From positions 43,064,990-43,128,989 of the forward strand of contig JAZBQD010000014.1 of the NCBI GenBank assembly GCA_036583965.1: a stretch of DNA of 64,000 bases, given 5' to 3'. Below are positions 27,241-42,100 of this stretch, one piece after another. A model generated the notes under the pieces. That model was not told the DNA's origin, searched no databases, and saw only the letters and a program-made list of their open reading frames with translations. The number at the start of each line of letters is the position of its first letter. The stretch's first letter is position 1. The position numbers were made by a program, and so were the translations under genes. This stretch comes from Prunella strophiata (lineage: Eukaryota; Chordata; Aves; Passeriformes; Prunellidae).

Positions 27241-27925
27241 AGAATCACAGAATAATTTGGGCTGGAAGGGACCTTAAAACCCATCTGGTTTCAACCCCCC
27301 TGCCATGGGCAAGGACAACTTTCACTAGCAGGCTGCTCAAACCTCCATCCAACCTGACCTTGAACTCTTCCAATAATGGGATATGCACAACTTCTCTGGC
27401 AACCTGTTCCAGTGCCTCACAGCCCTCATCAAAAAACAATTCCTCCTTCTATCCAATCACTTTCAGTTTAAAAGCATTGACCTTTCTCCTGTCATTAAAG
27501 GCCTTGGTAAAAAGTCTTTCTCCATCTTTCTTATGATCCAACACCGATACTTTGCTGATGGTGCTGTTCCAGTGGAGCCAATTCAAACATGTAATAGGCA
27601 CAAATACTGAAAGGCTTCTATAGGGTCTCCCTGGAGCCTTTTCTTCTCCAGGCTGGAAAATCCCAACTCTCTCAGCCTGTCTTCACAGGAGAGGCACCAC
27701 AGCCCACTGATCAACTTTGTAACTCTCCACTGGACCTGCTCTAACAGGTCCAGTGTCTGTCTCTAACTGCAGCCCCACAACTGAACTCAGTATTCCAGAT
27801 GGGATGGCAGGAGAATTGGGTAAAGGAGCAGAATCAACTCCTTCAATCTGCTGGCCACACATCTTTTGATGCAGTCCACAGTAAGACTGGCTTTCTGGGA
27901 TGCATGTGCACATTGTTGGGTCATG
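27241..27925 (-). mobile_element. CR1 LINE, about 685-bp 3' fragment
   Basis: The plus strand begins AGAATCACAGAATAATTTGG, the reverse complement of the CR1 3' terminal repeat (ATTCTGTGATTCT). It continues through GGCTGGAAGGGACCTTAAA, CCCCCCTGCCATGGGCAAGG, CAACTTCTCTGGCAACCTG and CCAGTGCCTCACAGCCCTC. It then passes into the end of the ORF2 region (CCTGGAGCCTTTTCTTCTCC, TTCACAGGAGAGGCACCACA). It fades near 27925 (CACATTGTTGGGTCATG). The reading frame is broken. This is a 5'-truncated copy with its 3' end on the left. Confidence 0.95.
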
Positions 27926-30669
27926 GTTTTTTGGTAATGAAAGCATTTTTTTTTGGTAATGCAAGAAAGGAAACCCAGAGACCTTTCTCACATTTTTATT
28001 TACAAAAATGTCTAGCTTTAGAGCTACTAACAGCAAAAAACTTTACAAAAAACTAAATACAGATATGCTTCATACAAGCAACAGTGTTAATGAACTGTTT
28101 GCATTGTTTGAAGCAGGTTAAGACTATCAAGCCTTTGTTGCTGCAAAGTATGGCAGATAAGTTTCTTATTTCCCTAAGAACTTGTCACAGTGTCTCATGG
28201 TAAAGATGTTTTTACATTCTCTAGTCATTGTTTAGTAAAAAGTATTTGCCTGATACCACTAACAGATTATACATATCACCTGTATGTCAGCAGCTTAAAA
28301 GTCTGATTTTATAAATGGTCTATAGCTTAAAGATGACTAGTTCTCCTCCTCAGTGCTTAAGGGCCTGAACCTCACCCCAGCTTCCTGGTTGTGCCTTTTT
28401 TTAACAAGCCAGTGAATGCCCTGCCAAGTCTTCCTACAGCTGCTTGAAAAATTTATGCATTAGTCAATTAACTTTATATGCATGTTTAAACTGGCAAAAA
28501 ATATAATTTTCCTATTTTTAATAAATTAATTATTTCAATGCTCATTTTTTCCCTGAAATAGGGGCAAAACATTGATAACAGAAAATTTTCTGATGGAAGA
28601 TGGAGTCTAAAAACTCAGTTCCAAACTTTAGTTTTGAAGAACTATCATCTATGCTGTGTTGTGGACTGTCCTGCTACCAGAGAAGATTCACTACAATGTA
28701 AAGTTATATTGGTGACAAGGAATTATGAAGACAGAAGTTATCCAAACTATACTTCCTATAATCCCATAAACCATCACAGTGACCTAGATTTATGCAAGCC
28801 ATAATGGAAAACCCTTTCAAAAGCCACCATTTTTAAACTATTTTTCCTTAAAAGTTAAAAAAATAGCATATTTTTGAAATTTTAATTTATCAGAAAATAC
28901 AGTTTCTGTAGAAAATTCTTAATTAAAAGTTTTATCCAACTGTAATACAAATTAATGAGGGTTGGTTGGTTGCTTTTTTTCCCCTGTGTGGAGTACCAGA
29001 TTTTGGTCAAACAGCACACTTGAAGAGCCACAGCATTTTCCACCTCAGTTTAGCTACAGTTGTCTTGACAGCAGACGTCAAGAAAAATCTGCCGCAGGGA
29101 AATCAGACACATATGCAGAACAAATTTGGGGAAGACTTCAGGAATGGCAATGTGCAAACATTTTTAATGACATACTGCAGGAATGCTGAAAACTAGTAGT
29201 TCAAGAGTTTCAACCCACTGTTGAAGCCAGTAACTTTTGTAAATACAGACACATCACCCAAATTCTCTGCCACAGTTTCTGCAGTAGATTTAGTGGCTGA
29301 TAGAAGATATAGCTACATAAAGGATACATCTCCTTGTAGCTTAATGAAATTGCATAACTTCTAAAGAGAATTACTTTTATTACTACAAAGTTTATTTATT
29401 AAGAGATTAGAATTACTTAAAGTTGCTGTAAAGCCTTATTACTAAGGTATCAGTAAGAAAATATAAGCAGACCTAACCTTGGCGTTTTTCCCACTCCAGT
29501 GGTCAAAATGAAAATAAGTAAAAGCAGAAAATGAGGTATTTTGAACATGAGTATCTACAAGGACATGTGAAGTTCTATTACATGAACCCCGATTTGGAAA
29601 TATTTATACTTTACTATTTCCATTTCTCCTCTCTTTGCTCTTGGCCTCACATAGTTACCCTCTCCTAGCTTTCAGTGCCTCAAGTGGCTTCTCAAGAAGC
29701 TTTCTATCCTCACTGTTTTGCAGCTGCTGACGCCAAAACTCTATGTACATAAAGCATGAGTAAGACTCTCAGCAATGTGCACAATTAGATATAAATGTAC
29801 CTTTCCTTCTCCTGTTCCCTCTCCTGAATATATAAAGCCACAGACAGATGCTGTTTCTTTTCTTTCTCAGTGGTCCACAGGCAGGAAGATATCCTTGGAA
29901 TGGCAGTATTTTCAGTCAGACTGCCCCTTTCAAAGCCTTCACTACTGAGCATCAAATAGAAAAAAGCCCTGAAGTCTTCCTGCAAAACTTCTAAAAAGAG
30001 GACATACCTTGCAAAATTAATGCTTTTTTTGAAACTCAGTCATCTGATGTGCTTGCACAGAGCTACCCTGGTCTAAGCAGAACTCATCACCAGCTTCACA
30101 GAAGTCCATACTGTATTTTTACTCTACAACACTCTGAACTATTAACTTCATCTCAGTTTCAAAATGGTAACAGCAGTACAGTGTTACCCTTGAATTTCAC
30201 TGCCTTGTACCATGTTCAAATAATTTGTTCATGTAAGTTTCTTGTTGCCTTCAATGGTTTCACCTGCAGGCATCAAGATCAAATTCTTTAAAATTAATAT
30301 TCTGGGATGATATAAGCAGGTGGGGAAAAGCTTTTGGTGTAGATATCACCACTATGCAAACCACAAGAAGTAGGTCACATTTTGGGGGCAGACCTTTAAT
30401 TCGATTAACAAATAGATTGAAAAATATTTTACAATGTTTTGAAAAGAAGCAAAAAATTCCAAGTTCATGTGGCTTTTGTACATTTAAAGTTGGAAATGAG
30501 GGTACAAGAGATGAAAAGCAAACAAAATATTCTTTGAAGTGCTGCTTTCAATGGGAGCATTCCTCCCTGGGTCAAAACAGCACTGCTGTCCAGCAGATTT
30601 AATAACTCAGTTTTAGTGATGATGAGACAAAGGACAAATATGAGAGATTATACAATAGAGTAAATATGC

Positions 30670-30687
30670 AAAAAAAAAAAAAAAAAA
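30670..30687. repeat. Poly(A) tract, A18
   Basis: Eighteen consecutive A. No recognisable retroposed body next to it. Confidence 0.9.
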
Positions 30688-32307
30688 TTATTTGCTCTTC
30701 TTTGCTCCACTTCATTACTATTTGGGTGTAATAAAAATCCTTTTTCATTGACAGTAAGCAGAATTTTACCTTTCTTTTGTTAGGTGTCTGGTGCCAGCTA
30801 AATTGCTGTTCTAATACATAAGGAGCAATAATAAATTCTAAGAAAGTTACCTGCATATAGATGTAACAAAGGGAAGAAAAATGCAGACTGGGACAATTTA
30901 GAGAATCCATCTATCTAAAGTCTATGAATTTCCTTTTATTGTGTTTTCTTTATTTTATTATATTTTTATTTTGCACGTCCCAGAAAATAAATTCCATTTT
31001 ATATGCATTTCCTCATGGGATTCTTACTTCACTGTAAACTGAAATCTCACCTGGTGCTGACCTTGTAGGCACAATAACATCATTAATTCAAGATGGCCAT
31101 TGTCCTCCCTGTCCTCATCCTGCTTTTTTTTTTTAACAAATTAGTCCCCATTTCTGTTTCCTGGATACCACTGAAGATAATGCCATTTTTGAGGCTTAAG
31201 TTGAGCATTTAAGAGAAAACAAAGTAAACAGCAGCAAAAGACATATAAGAAGAGGATTATAAATTACAAAATTTTAAAAGGAGAAAGCATATGAACAGAG
31301 GGTGTTATTAAATCTGTCTCCCAATACAAAATCTAGGAAATATCCAATATAATTATCAGGAATTTAAAGTAAGTATTTTCCAGAGTGTTTAATGTAAGCA
31401 AAAAATGCAGGTAGTTTGAAAAAAGTGGAATTCTAAATTAATGTTAAGAAAACCCATACTACTGTAAGTAGTATTAGCTAAAGTAGTATTAAGTACCTAC
31501 TATATAGGTCCAGAATATAGGTCTGAAAGCTATAAAAAATAGTTGAAGTTTTTATTGTTTCTGGGTCCCAGTGAAAACAAACATGTTGGAACAGTGTTTT
31601 ATTTATGTATATGCTGGCAGCAACATTGACAAATAATTTAGTAATGTCTTAATGTTCCTCCTGGTACAACACAATTTCATCCAAGGACACTTTGGAAAAT
31701 TCCACAGAGCAACTAACCACTGCTTGTTTGAAGTGCAGACAGTTTCAGAACATTTTTTTAACATGTTGTGGTACCACTGTGCATATTTTAGCCCATATTC
31801 TTTTCTGCAGTATTGCATCTAAAGAGTCACTGGTTTTCAGATGTCTCCTTTTAGTGACCCACAGAACTTCAGAGAAACAGCACAAAAGGAAATTATTACA
31901 ACCAGCCTAATGGCCTGGAAGCAAGGTGCTGCCTTACTTATCCTGAGACAGAACAAAACTGGAGCTTTCACTGCAGGTGATCAGATCTGTTCCACATCTC
32001 TACAGAACATCTGTTTGTTCACAACACAAATCATTTTCAAGGCTCCTGTGCAGCATGGTGCTGTTTCGGATCCTAGACATCAGCTGCCTCCCAGTGGTAA
32101 GGAATATAGGAACTGACTGGAAAAAAATTGAAACTGAAAGGGAAGGCTGACCACTACTGAGGTCCCAGCTTCCTACCTGGCTCCCACCTTCCGTGCTCCT
32201 GCAGGGGCACTGCTGTTTTCACTCCAGCACCAGACTAGAGCCAAGCTGAACCCCCTCACACCCCCCAGAGCGCATGTATTAAGGATGCTCAGTCCTTAGC
32301 ACCTCTC

Positions 32308-32328
32308 TTTTTTTTTTTTTTTTTTTTT
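32308..32328. repeat. Poly(T) tract, T21
   Basis: Twenty-one consecutive T at the right edge of a GC-richer segment (32150-32300). The arrangement could be a minus-strand retroposed tail, but its expected body on the right is not recognisable. Confidence 0.9.
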
Positions 32329-35300
32329 ACAGATCTGATCCTATTTTGCTAAGCAACTTGCTAACACAAATATAGGCTGCACAGGTCCCTCTTGACTAGC
32401 TGGAAGACCAGTCTGTGTTTACTCTCATCCTTTTGAGAAAGCTAGCAGTCAATCCTAGCTTAGCACAGAGCCTGTTCTTGTCACTTTCACTTCATCAAAC
32501 TGTGAAAGAGGTTATGTTCCATGACTTTTCCTTTTCCAAGCAAGGACAAATTTTGACCTGACAAGATAAACTGGGAAAAATTATTTTGGAATAGATATAG
32601 GTTCTCAACAGAAAAAGGTTTTGATACCCAAGGTCAAAAAATATATACTACATAAGGAGGTAAGTTTTCACAGTGAGTGTCACAATAAGGGCCAGTTCTT
32701 TGGGAATGGTAGATCCCACCCATGCAATGTTGAGTCCATGACATAGAAGCACAGCAGGACCAGCCTGAGCTCTGCTCTTCTGGAAGATGCAAACAGATGT
32801 GGGGAAGCAGAAAGAAAGGCTCCATCAAATAAGTAACAGTAAGGAACAAGACAATCCCAGTATCTCTTGACTGTGCCAATTGAAGTGGTCCTGTGAAGAT
32901 AACACAGGCCAGAGCACATCAATAAATTAGGCTATTCATGTGAAACACCTATAGATAGTAATAGATATTTATTTTTTCTGCAATATTGACAAGGAGAAGA
33001 GAATCAAACTGGTGGCCCTGAAGTGGTGTCAGAAGAGAAGTCAGACCAGAGTCCATCATGTCTATAAGAATTCAGCTACATTTAATGCACCAGACACTTT
33101 TAACTATTTGAGTACATAAGAAACATTTTTAAATCCCTTCTTCTCTTGAGGTGATGAGCAAATTTTCTGAAGAATTTGTACCTTGTGTGGTCTGTGTGCA
33201 GCTCTGTAACCTGGATACTCCATTCAAATTTCCTGCCTAACTGTTAGGAGGTGGTGGCAGAGGGCTGTTTCTCAGGCTCTACTCCTTTCCCTCTTTGAAT
33301 CTCTTTTTCCATTTTTCAGGTGGAAAAGCTCACCTCTAGCCAGAAATGAAAAAAAAGGCTTCAAATCAAATAATCCTCAGTACCTCAGCCTGTCCCTGCT
33401 CCTTCCCTGAACCTTCCCTCAAATACTTGTCTCCTAAAAGGCAGGGCAATAACCAAACCAAACCAAATGCTCAGCAGTCTGAAGGAAATTTCCAATAAAA
33501 ATGGCAACTCATGCACAAATAAAGTCAGACTCCAAGGAGGAGCTAACAAGGCAAAAACAGATTTCAAAACCAGTACGGGCACATCTCTGTAATGTGCTTC
33601 AAATTGCTTACTACTGAAGAAAATCTGTGGCCTGGAGACTTGAACTACACTTGTAGGTCTCCCACAGATATTTTCACTGCCCAGCTATGCTCATTGTTCC
33701 TGTGATACTATCATTTCTAGCTAATGAATTAATTGCTTCCAATTAATTGACAGCAGCCTCATACTGTATTACCGAAGGATTACAAATTAAATATTAATTA
33801 TGCTTCATTGTGCAGAAGAAATCAAATTAAACATAATCACACTCCATTATGAAGTAAGTACACTAGACATTTTCCAGAACAGATGCACACTGTCCAAATT
33901 ATAGTCAATTCTGATATATTGTAAACAAGCTAAGACTCATTTATTAAACTGAAAGTATCACACCTCCCACACAAAAATGTATGAGACAAATGTTTAATGC
34001 TTCAAATTTTCACAGATGGTAGCAAGGAGAAAACACTCTTATAAGACAAGTATTCCATACCTGCAGTCTTTAGCAGTCACTGGTATTCCACTGAAAGGAA
34101 AAGAAAATTCCCAATATAGTTTTTCCCATACCACAGTATCAGTAAAATTGCTTACTTGCCACTGTGAGTTTGGTCTGACATCATGCAGAACTTCATCCAC
34201 AACCATGGGTTGCCAGGTACCTAACTCCAAATTGCTAAAAAGACATGTCTAAAAACAATTTTAATGGTTTTTCAGGGAAGAAAATATGCTTTTGCAATAA
34301 GGGCATCTGAGTTTGGAAAAACAGAGAGAGAAGAGAGCTGAGAGAAGTGGAGTACATCACTCAGGAAAAGGGTGTCTTCATCAGTGTGGTGCCTTGGAAA
34401 GGACAGCTCTGTTTTCCTTCTCATGTTCCCTGAAACTTCACCCGCTCTGGGAGAGCAAGTGGAGTATTTTCAGAGATAGTGGGAGGAAGAAGGATAAAGG
34501 AGACACAGATATCTCCAGAGCAACATTTTTTTCCCTCAAAAGATTGACTTCAAAACACCTGATTGACAGCTTACCCAATGAACGGAAAATTTATTACAGA
34601 AGCTGAGCCAGATCCTCAGCTGATAAAAGTTTATTTAGCTCCACTGATTTCATAAGAGGAGAGGTGAGGTCTCAAGGAGCAAAGACAGCACCTTTCTCAA
34701 CAACATTGCCTATGGTCTTGATTCCTTTTAAAAAGGTACTCTACGCAAAACAGCTGAGTAAAATTTTCAACAAAAAAAACCCAAAACAACCAAGAGAACC
34801 AAAACAAAACAGGATCCATAGTTTAAAAAAAGGCTTCCAGTAACTTTTTAGTCATCACTATTTCACTCTATCAGTTATCACTAACAACCTGAAAAGGACC
34901 ATTTCAGCACGTGATAAGACTTCAGGTAGGTAAGTATTCTCAAAATACTCATGCAGTTGAGTCATCTCAAAAATTCTAATTCAAGAGCTCCACCAACTAG
35001 TGGCCACCTAGCAAACTCATGCATCATGCGTGGCAGCAAGAGGATACAACCCTTTAAATTGATCACATCTGAATGCAAAAACAAATCAATTTTTCACAAG
35101 TGATATCTAAAAGAATGTGCAGTGAATTATTTTGCATTATAAGATGCAGTCATGTACATTTTGTTCTGGGGTCCTACAAGATCAGCTGTCATTGACCTGA
35201 AAACACTACAAGTTTATTGTGAAAAAAATTGCAGATGAGACAGAGCTATACTGAAAAGCAGATGCACAATTATGTCATCTGTATCATTTACAGATGTGTT

Positions 35301-37724
35301 CATCCACTACACATTACATTGTGTTCCTTCAAATAACATTTCAATAGTCAATAAAATAATCCTAATCTGGGAAACAAGACTGATATCATCTGCAAAAACA
35401 CACTATAAGCATCATCACTGCTAACAAAACACAAGGTCCTAATGCAGTATTACAGCCTAATGGATAACAACATCCCTGGGAATATAAGCAGAGGAATACC
35501 TATCAAGACTTCAATGATGGTATTCCTTGTCAATATGGAGGTATTTTTGGACAGCATGTATATTTTCAGAGTGCTGTTTTGGGTTCTGATGCTCTGAAGT
35601 AAAACACCAGCAAAAAAGAAAAAAAATACATACAGTGGAGCTACTAGATAATCAGAGAGCTGTAAATCCTGCCTTACAATGACAGACTTAAGAATTTGTG
35701 TCTGTCTGATCAAAGCAAAGGTTAAGAGGGGACTTGATTACACCACACAAGTACTTACATGGGAGATTATTCATAGTAGAGAGCTCTTTAATCCAGCCAA
35801 AAAGCAAGTACCATCATAAAATTATGGAAAGATTAAGTTAAATACCAAAATAGAATAAAGGTAGCAATGTTTTACTATTAAAATAATTAATCTTGGAAAT
35901 GTCCTGGCTCCAAAAGTCTATGAATTATATATGACATAAACTGGCAGAATTTATGATGGAAAAGAGAGATGCCTCCCATGCACCTAAGTTCTTAAACCTG
36001 CAATTTTTTTTAAGAAGAGTATGAGTCAAAAAGCTTTCTGACATTCTGGTATAATGAACAAAAATAAAGAACACTTTAATTTCATCTGCACTTCTCTAAT
36101 ATTTTACTAATCCTGTGTGTTTATATTATACAAGTGTAGCTAAAATTTAATTTATATATTTATTCCTGCTCACGTAATCCTTGGGCTCAGGCACGAGTTT
36201 CTGAAAACATAGGTACACATTACTAGCAATACTGAAATACTGCTTTTCAAGACCTCAAATTTTCTATGTGTTCTCTAGTAGGAGCAGAACTGTTGATATT
36301 CTTTCTGTGAAGTAATATCATTTACTTAAGAAACACAGGCAGGCCGCTAACTGCAGGTCACAATACTGTCACCAAGTCTTCATGGAAGATTTACAGCAAC
36401 ATGCACACAGGCATGTCAAAAGGTAGTACATGCACACTTCATAATTGGACTATTGATGACAATTTTTCAGCTTGCAACTTCAAATGTATTCATCTTCAGC
36501 TCTCACATGGGACTGCAGTCTATTAAAAGAAGCTGCTTTATGCATACTGCAGACATTTCACTGTCATTTAGCAGTCTGACAACAAAACCAAAATTATACT
36601 AGTGACATGAAACAAAAATGTGTTACCTACAGGATTTGTAAAAACATGACCATAATATGTGTACACTTGTGGTGATAAACAGTATAAAAATTGCAAATAT
36701 AGGGACAGGATACTGATCTAATTTAAGGATTTGAATGTTTCATGTGATCCACGACACATGCGCATGTGTACGTGTGGGTGTCAGAGAAACTGAGAGGAGC
36801 TGATTTATGCTGTCAAGGTTTCCAAGTGTTTCCTTCTTTGGATATTTATAACATGATGTCACTCTTTAGGGTCAGGGTAGTGATGGCTTATTTAGCTAAT
36901 AATTTATTAGCTAGACTGTAGAGAAAACATTTGAAAATATTCAGTCCAGTGTCTGTTAGGTGCTGTATGAGTGAATGAATGAACTGAAGACAGACTGAAT
37001 GAGACCAGCACCTTGTCTTTAGCACAGATTTGTTAACAGGAGGATTTAGACAGAACTAGAATATAAAGTGTACCCCAATAAATGTACAATGTTATCTCTG
37101 CTGTACCACAAAAAAAAAAAAACCTTAAAACACCTTTCTGGTTTTACTTTTTTAAGTACATGTTTTGCATGTTTCTTTCACTAACAGTGTCTTTTAAAGG
37201 AAAGAACAAAATTTTATACTAAAGGAGTAGTAAACAGTCTGAGGGAAGTAAATTGATAGGTTTGCTGACAAAACTGAAATATCTTTATGAAGCATTCACC
37301 ATCCTTTGATCTCTCTCTCACATAACCCTTTAGCAATTCACAATCTCACATACTCTTTTGCAGCTTTGTTACATTTTGCATATGATCCTTCCTCTGTGTT
37401 TAGCAGCATTTGAGAATGACAAAATACTCATTCCATCTCTGATGGATATTTAGTTAAGTTTGATACACCAGCCCTGTACTTGCTGCAACTCTTAAATAAT
37501 ATATACTGAATCAAAAGCTAATATTCCAAATAGAATAGCACAGAATCAGAATCCCAGATAGCATTAGACATACAACCAGAGTATCAGATGGATAAATAAA
37601 CACAGGCCAGCATTTTTAACCAATTTTCCAATTTGTAAGTCTATATACATTTCTTTCCCCACTTTCTTGCTAAATTTCCTTTCAGTGCCAAAGCATTTCC
37701 AGATTTTTAAGGTCATCACTCCTT

Positions 37725-37825
37725 ATGGTATTTGGAAGAGAATTTCTAGTCTTTCATGACATCTTTCATGACATCCTTCATGATGGTATCTAGAAGACAA
37801 TTTCTATCCTTCATGAGATTACTTA
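37725..37825. repeat. Local nested duplication around TTTCATGACATC
   Basis: TTTCATGACATC occurs twice in tandem at about 37753-37776, with a third imperfect copy (CTTCATGATGGTATC). The larger phrase ATGGTATTTGGAAGAGAATT recurs as ATGGTATCTAGAAGACAATT about 60 bases later. A small duplicated cluster. Confidence 0.7.
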
Positions 37826-38244
37826 GAAGAAACTACAAAAAGCATCAATTTTGTGTTCAGAGAATGGTAGAACGTTGGAGATGTGATCTGCAACATTCTT
37901 CTGTGTGTTTTTTACACAGCTTAATGCAAACATAACTTTTTTTAAATAGCTCTTTTATTATGATCAAACATTTGAGAGACACACACTACCAAAGCTATAG
38001 GATATAACAATAATGGCTCTACTTTTTCCAAACACCTGTCTGTCCCAATATTTCACCCCTGTAAGATGACCAAGGAAAGTATTAGAATAGAGTAGGTGAT
38101 ACCTCCCCATTACCAGACTACCAGATGGGAGGACTTTCAGGGAATTTCTCTGGACAAGGTGATAACATTCTGTGTAAAAGTCTAGCATATTCTTGTTCCA
38201 TGAGTTTATTAATTGCTTTGGCATCTACACAGACATCTGCAGTT

Positions 38245-39110
38245 TTCTGTGGCAATGAGTTCCACAGCATGTTTTTTATATGATTTGATATAGTCTAAAT
38301 TTTATAGCAGGATAAGCAGTTTAATTAGTTAATTCTCTCTGTGCCATCCATGAATTTATAGACCTTTTCATAGACTTTAGTCTACTTCACAGCTTATAAT
38401 ACAGAAGGCATTCCTTTGACCATTCCTTGCTTGCACTTCTTTATGCATTCTTGATCTCTTTGTACTATTTTCTGAAGGGGGAGCAGAACCATGTATATTA
38501 TTCAAAATGCATGAGCATTAATGGTATGAGGAGTTGCCCAATAATTTCTGCTTTGTTCTAAATGCAATTCCTCATTCTCTGCTCTTTTTCTAGTAATTCT
38601 TTACGTTCTCTTCCTTGCCCACTGCTCACCTTTGCACAGACAGTTTTTATACGACCACCTATATCAGCTCTGAGCCCTGTGTCCTGAGAGGGAATAGCTT
38701 GTCACCTGCCATTTTGTCATCTGCTAACTTAGTATTGTGAAATCCTTCTGTATCTCTTCAGTGAGCTTTCATTTGTGCTACACTGAATTAACTTGGGACC
38801 ATCAAAACCTTTGCCATTTTGCTCCTTTCCAGTATATTTCTCCAGACACCAAGCAATGCAGACATCAACACTGACCCCTTTAAGACACTCCAAATAATAT
38901 ATTTTCATTTCAGAACTATCTGGAACCTGTCAGAATACTGGATTTTTAATGAGTTTAGTAGTTTAGGGCCACTTTTAATTATTATAATGCAGCAATCAGA
39001 ATTAATGAGTGTGTCTTCATCTACCTGGGAAAGACTTTTATCAGTGTAAATCAGACTTGGATCTATCCTGCCTTTCAAGCCATCTATTTGACTATGATGC
39101 ATAAACAAGG
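38245..39110 (-). mobile_element. Ancient CR1/L3-type LINE fragment
   Basis: The plus strand carries a degraded reverse complement of an old CR1/L3-type LINE. From left to right: TGGCAATGAGTTCCACAGC, GAATTTATAGACC, a GAAGGGGGAGCAGAACCATG block followed by TATTCAAAATGCATGAGC, TTTTGTCATCTGCTAACTTAG, and CACTGACCCCTTTAAGACAC. Order and spacing agree with the family as I remember it, but divergence is high and there is no open frame. It is much older than the CR1 copies at 15371, 27241 and 51439. Confidence 0.72.
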
Positions 39111-42100
39111 AAAGAACAGGTGCAAGAGAAGCTAGTTTCTCTACATTTGGTCTTATAATACCTAGATGTAAAGTACATTGTCACTAATGACACAGAATTA
39201 TTACAGGGATGAAAACTGCTTGCTGGGCTAAAAGATTATCAAATAATCAAAATAAAAGCAATTTTCAGGTTTCATTACACGTACATGAAATCACAGTTAA
39301 AGTAGTCACAAAAAATAACTGCAGAGCAATAACTCTCCTGGTTCACATTAATTTTCCTAAATAATAAAGGCAAACCAATTCTTTGTAGACTTCTGGTATT
39401 ATACAAAATTACACTTATGAGATACGTGTTTTGCAGAATGAACTGCTAGGAGGACTTTTATTTAAAACATGCACTGTACTGAATCCCTGAGTTACTCTTG
39501 TTTTGATCTTTATACCACAAGACAGAGGGGAGTCAAACAAGTTTCCTGTTGGACAGAGGAAGGTACAAGACAGAAAATCAATCCATTGTATGTTAAATTG
39601 CCTCAAACATAGCTTAGAATTGACAAAGCATTAATATAGAGAGTTAACTTTTACCTTAAGACTCTGGATTTTAATGAGAGGCATCAATTATCCTCTCATC
39701 AATTGCCAGGGTAGTTTCCCTGTAATCTAAGGATTTGAGCAGGTCAATCTGATTTTTTCATATCTACCTCAATAAACATTCATTTCTTTTTCATGGTATG
39801 TTATACAATTTTCTCACTGAAAGTAAAGAACAACCAAACTGATAAGGATCAGCTTCAATTAAAACTACTGAAGGTTAATATGGTATAAGATCTTAAAAAT
39901 CATTAATTTAAACCATTTGTTTAAGTCAGCACAGTGGGTTCCAATTAACATTTTTAAAGCATACTTTCTGCACTAGTCAGAGAAGTAGAATACCAATAGG
40001 GTGACAGGAATTCAATATAGATATTTAATGTTTGCAAGCCTACTGGAAATTCAGACGTTCTACAGGATATACTTAGTGCTGCTGTAAAGGTGCAGACACA
40101 CATTTTTCAATGACACTGGAAAAAAACAAGTCCAAAAATCAGGAATAGGCTCAACCATTAGCAGCCCAACAAGGAAAAAACTTACTCCCTTAGGACAGAA
40201 ATCACTTTCTCTTTGCCTTAAGCATGCATTCAAGTCACCAATAAACCCAAGACCAATAACTGGCTTCAGCTGTTTACCTATACTGTCATCTCCCTGAATA
40301 AAACAGAGACAAAAGAGAGGAGTTGAGTCATGGTGCAGCTGCAACACCCAGCATGAAACTAATCCCAGCTGAACTGCACAACTGATAATAGTTACCAGCA
40401 CACACCCAATTAGGTGGGATTAATAAATGATTCCATCAAATAGATGATGCAATTAAATAACAGCAGTTAACTGGTATGTGATTTATGTAGATAAAAACAT
40501 TCAGACATATCAGATGTAAACTTTGCATTAATGAACCTTATGCATAGCCATTTTGCATCCTGATGAAGTTTTAAGCCAAGAACTCTGGAACTGTGAAAAA
40601 TAATGTTATACATCCTTTGATTTTCAACATTTTGATCCAGAAAGCAAAATCTAGTGCTCTGAATCACTAATTTTAAATTTCATCACAGCCTTACACGTCT
40701 CAATGCACTTTTCTGTATCATTCAGAAACATAATTTGTAAAGATTACATATTTTCTCCATTAGCTGTGCATGTATCACTTATGGAGCAGAGATTACCTTG
40801 TGATTTAGTGTGGATTATCTGGCACCAGAATGATTAATTTTGTAGCAGTTTAGCTATGGCCAGGCTTGGTGTACTTTACTCACATGAGAACCAATTCACA
40901 GTAGGTTGTTCTACTGGTTTAAATGAGGTCACAGGAGAGCTAAGGCATTCCTCAAAGAAATCAATACAATAGAATCTGACTCTAAATCCAGCCTTGTATG
41001 TTCAGAAGTTGCCATTCTCAGTAATTCAAAGTCTGGAATCTTTCTTTGTTAAGATTTCCAAGACACATATTTCTCACAGCTGAAATATTGCTAGTTCTGT
41101 GTGAGGGAGCTGAGCAGGTTACAGAAAATTATTACTGTTTTACTTAGTTTCCCAAACATTCAGACTAATGACCAAATAAACTCAAAAAGCAATATTTTAT
41201 GTACTGCACTGAATTCCTCCTCAGGGAAGCAACTTTTGACATATATACCAATATCTCATCTGTCACTTATTCACATATATAAAGATTTTAGTATAACATA
41301 TATAACCAACTTCCTTAAAAATTATTTATCAATTACACAAATGTGAGTAATGGACTAGAAGATTTCAGCATCTGAAAATGTGCAGATGGTACTGTAAATA
41401 ACCATATAGTTTATAGCCAACATATTCTTCTGTGGGACTTCAATAATATTCAGTTCTGTATATTTTTGTCTCTTCATTCAAAAGCTCATGAAAGACAGAA
41501 ACAGCATTTTTACACTAATTTTAATGTATTCTACATATGACAAAAGACATGAAGGGTAACTTTAAAGCTATTGTTAATTCAATTTACAGTTTATGTCTGG
41601 CAAATAAATCAGGTTTTGTTAACCAGCAGATTACAAATGTTTAGCCACAGTGCCCTCTAGCTGTCCTTAATTCTTATTTTACAATTTCAGTGTAGTTTTC
41701 ATGGAAGCAAAAAATCTCTGAATGAACCACATTAGTTAGAGAGGATTAGGGTTCCAAAAACCACAAAGCCCAGAGCTCCAGGAACACTGCATAGGCAAAA
41801 GGCATGCCAAGGGGAACACAGAACTGCCAAATCATGGCTTCCTCCACAGCTTTCCACTTGGCACCAGCCTTAGCCCAAGGCTGCTTTCACTGCTCTGCCT
41901 AGGGCTGGGGTTATGCCTAGGTATTGCCAGCTGTGCTCCATCTACCCAGTTTTTCTTATCATGATGACCCACCCACCCCACTCCCAAAAAAGCCTTTCTC
42001 TAATATCCAATGAACAAAATGTATTTTTCCTATTGAATTTCCCAGCCTGAAAATTATAGATCAGGAATCCAGTCTGAAGAAAATAAAAACTGATTTGAAA

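Larger units (their letters stand above)
27926..37724. other. Long non-coding intronic stretch
   Basis: Almost 10 kb without a supported exon. It holds A18 at 30670-30687 and T21 at 32308-32328. A modest GC-rich patch at 32150-32300 has no recognised content. Nothing gene-like seen. Confidence 0.45.

Noticed and set aside
27147..28056. ORFs of 64-129 codons on both strands
   Set aside because: They fall within or across the edges of the CR1 insertion at 27241-27925 and do not follow its frame.
40060..40401. 113-codon minus-strand ORF with hydrophobic start
   Set aside because: No family resemblance and no splice context that improves it. Hydrophobic stretches are frequent in AT-rich random frames.
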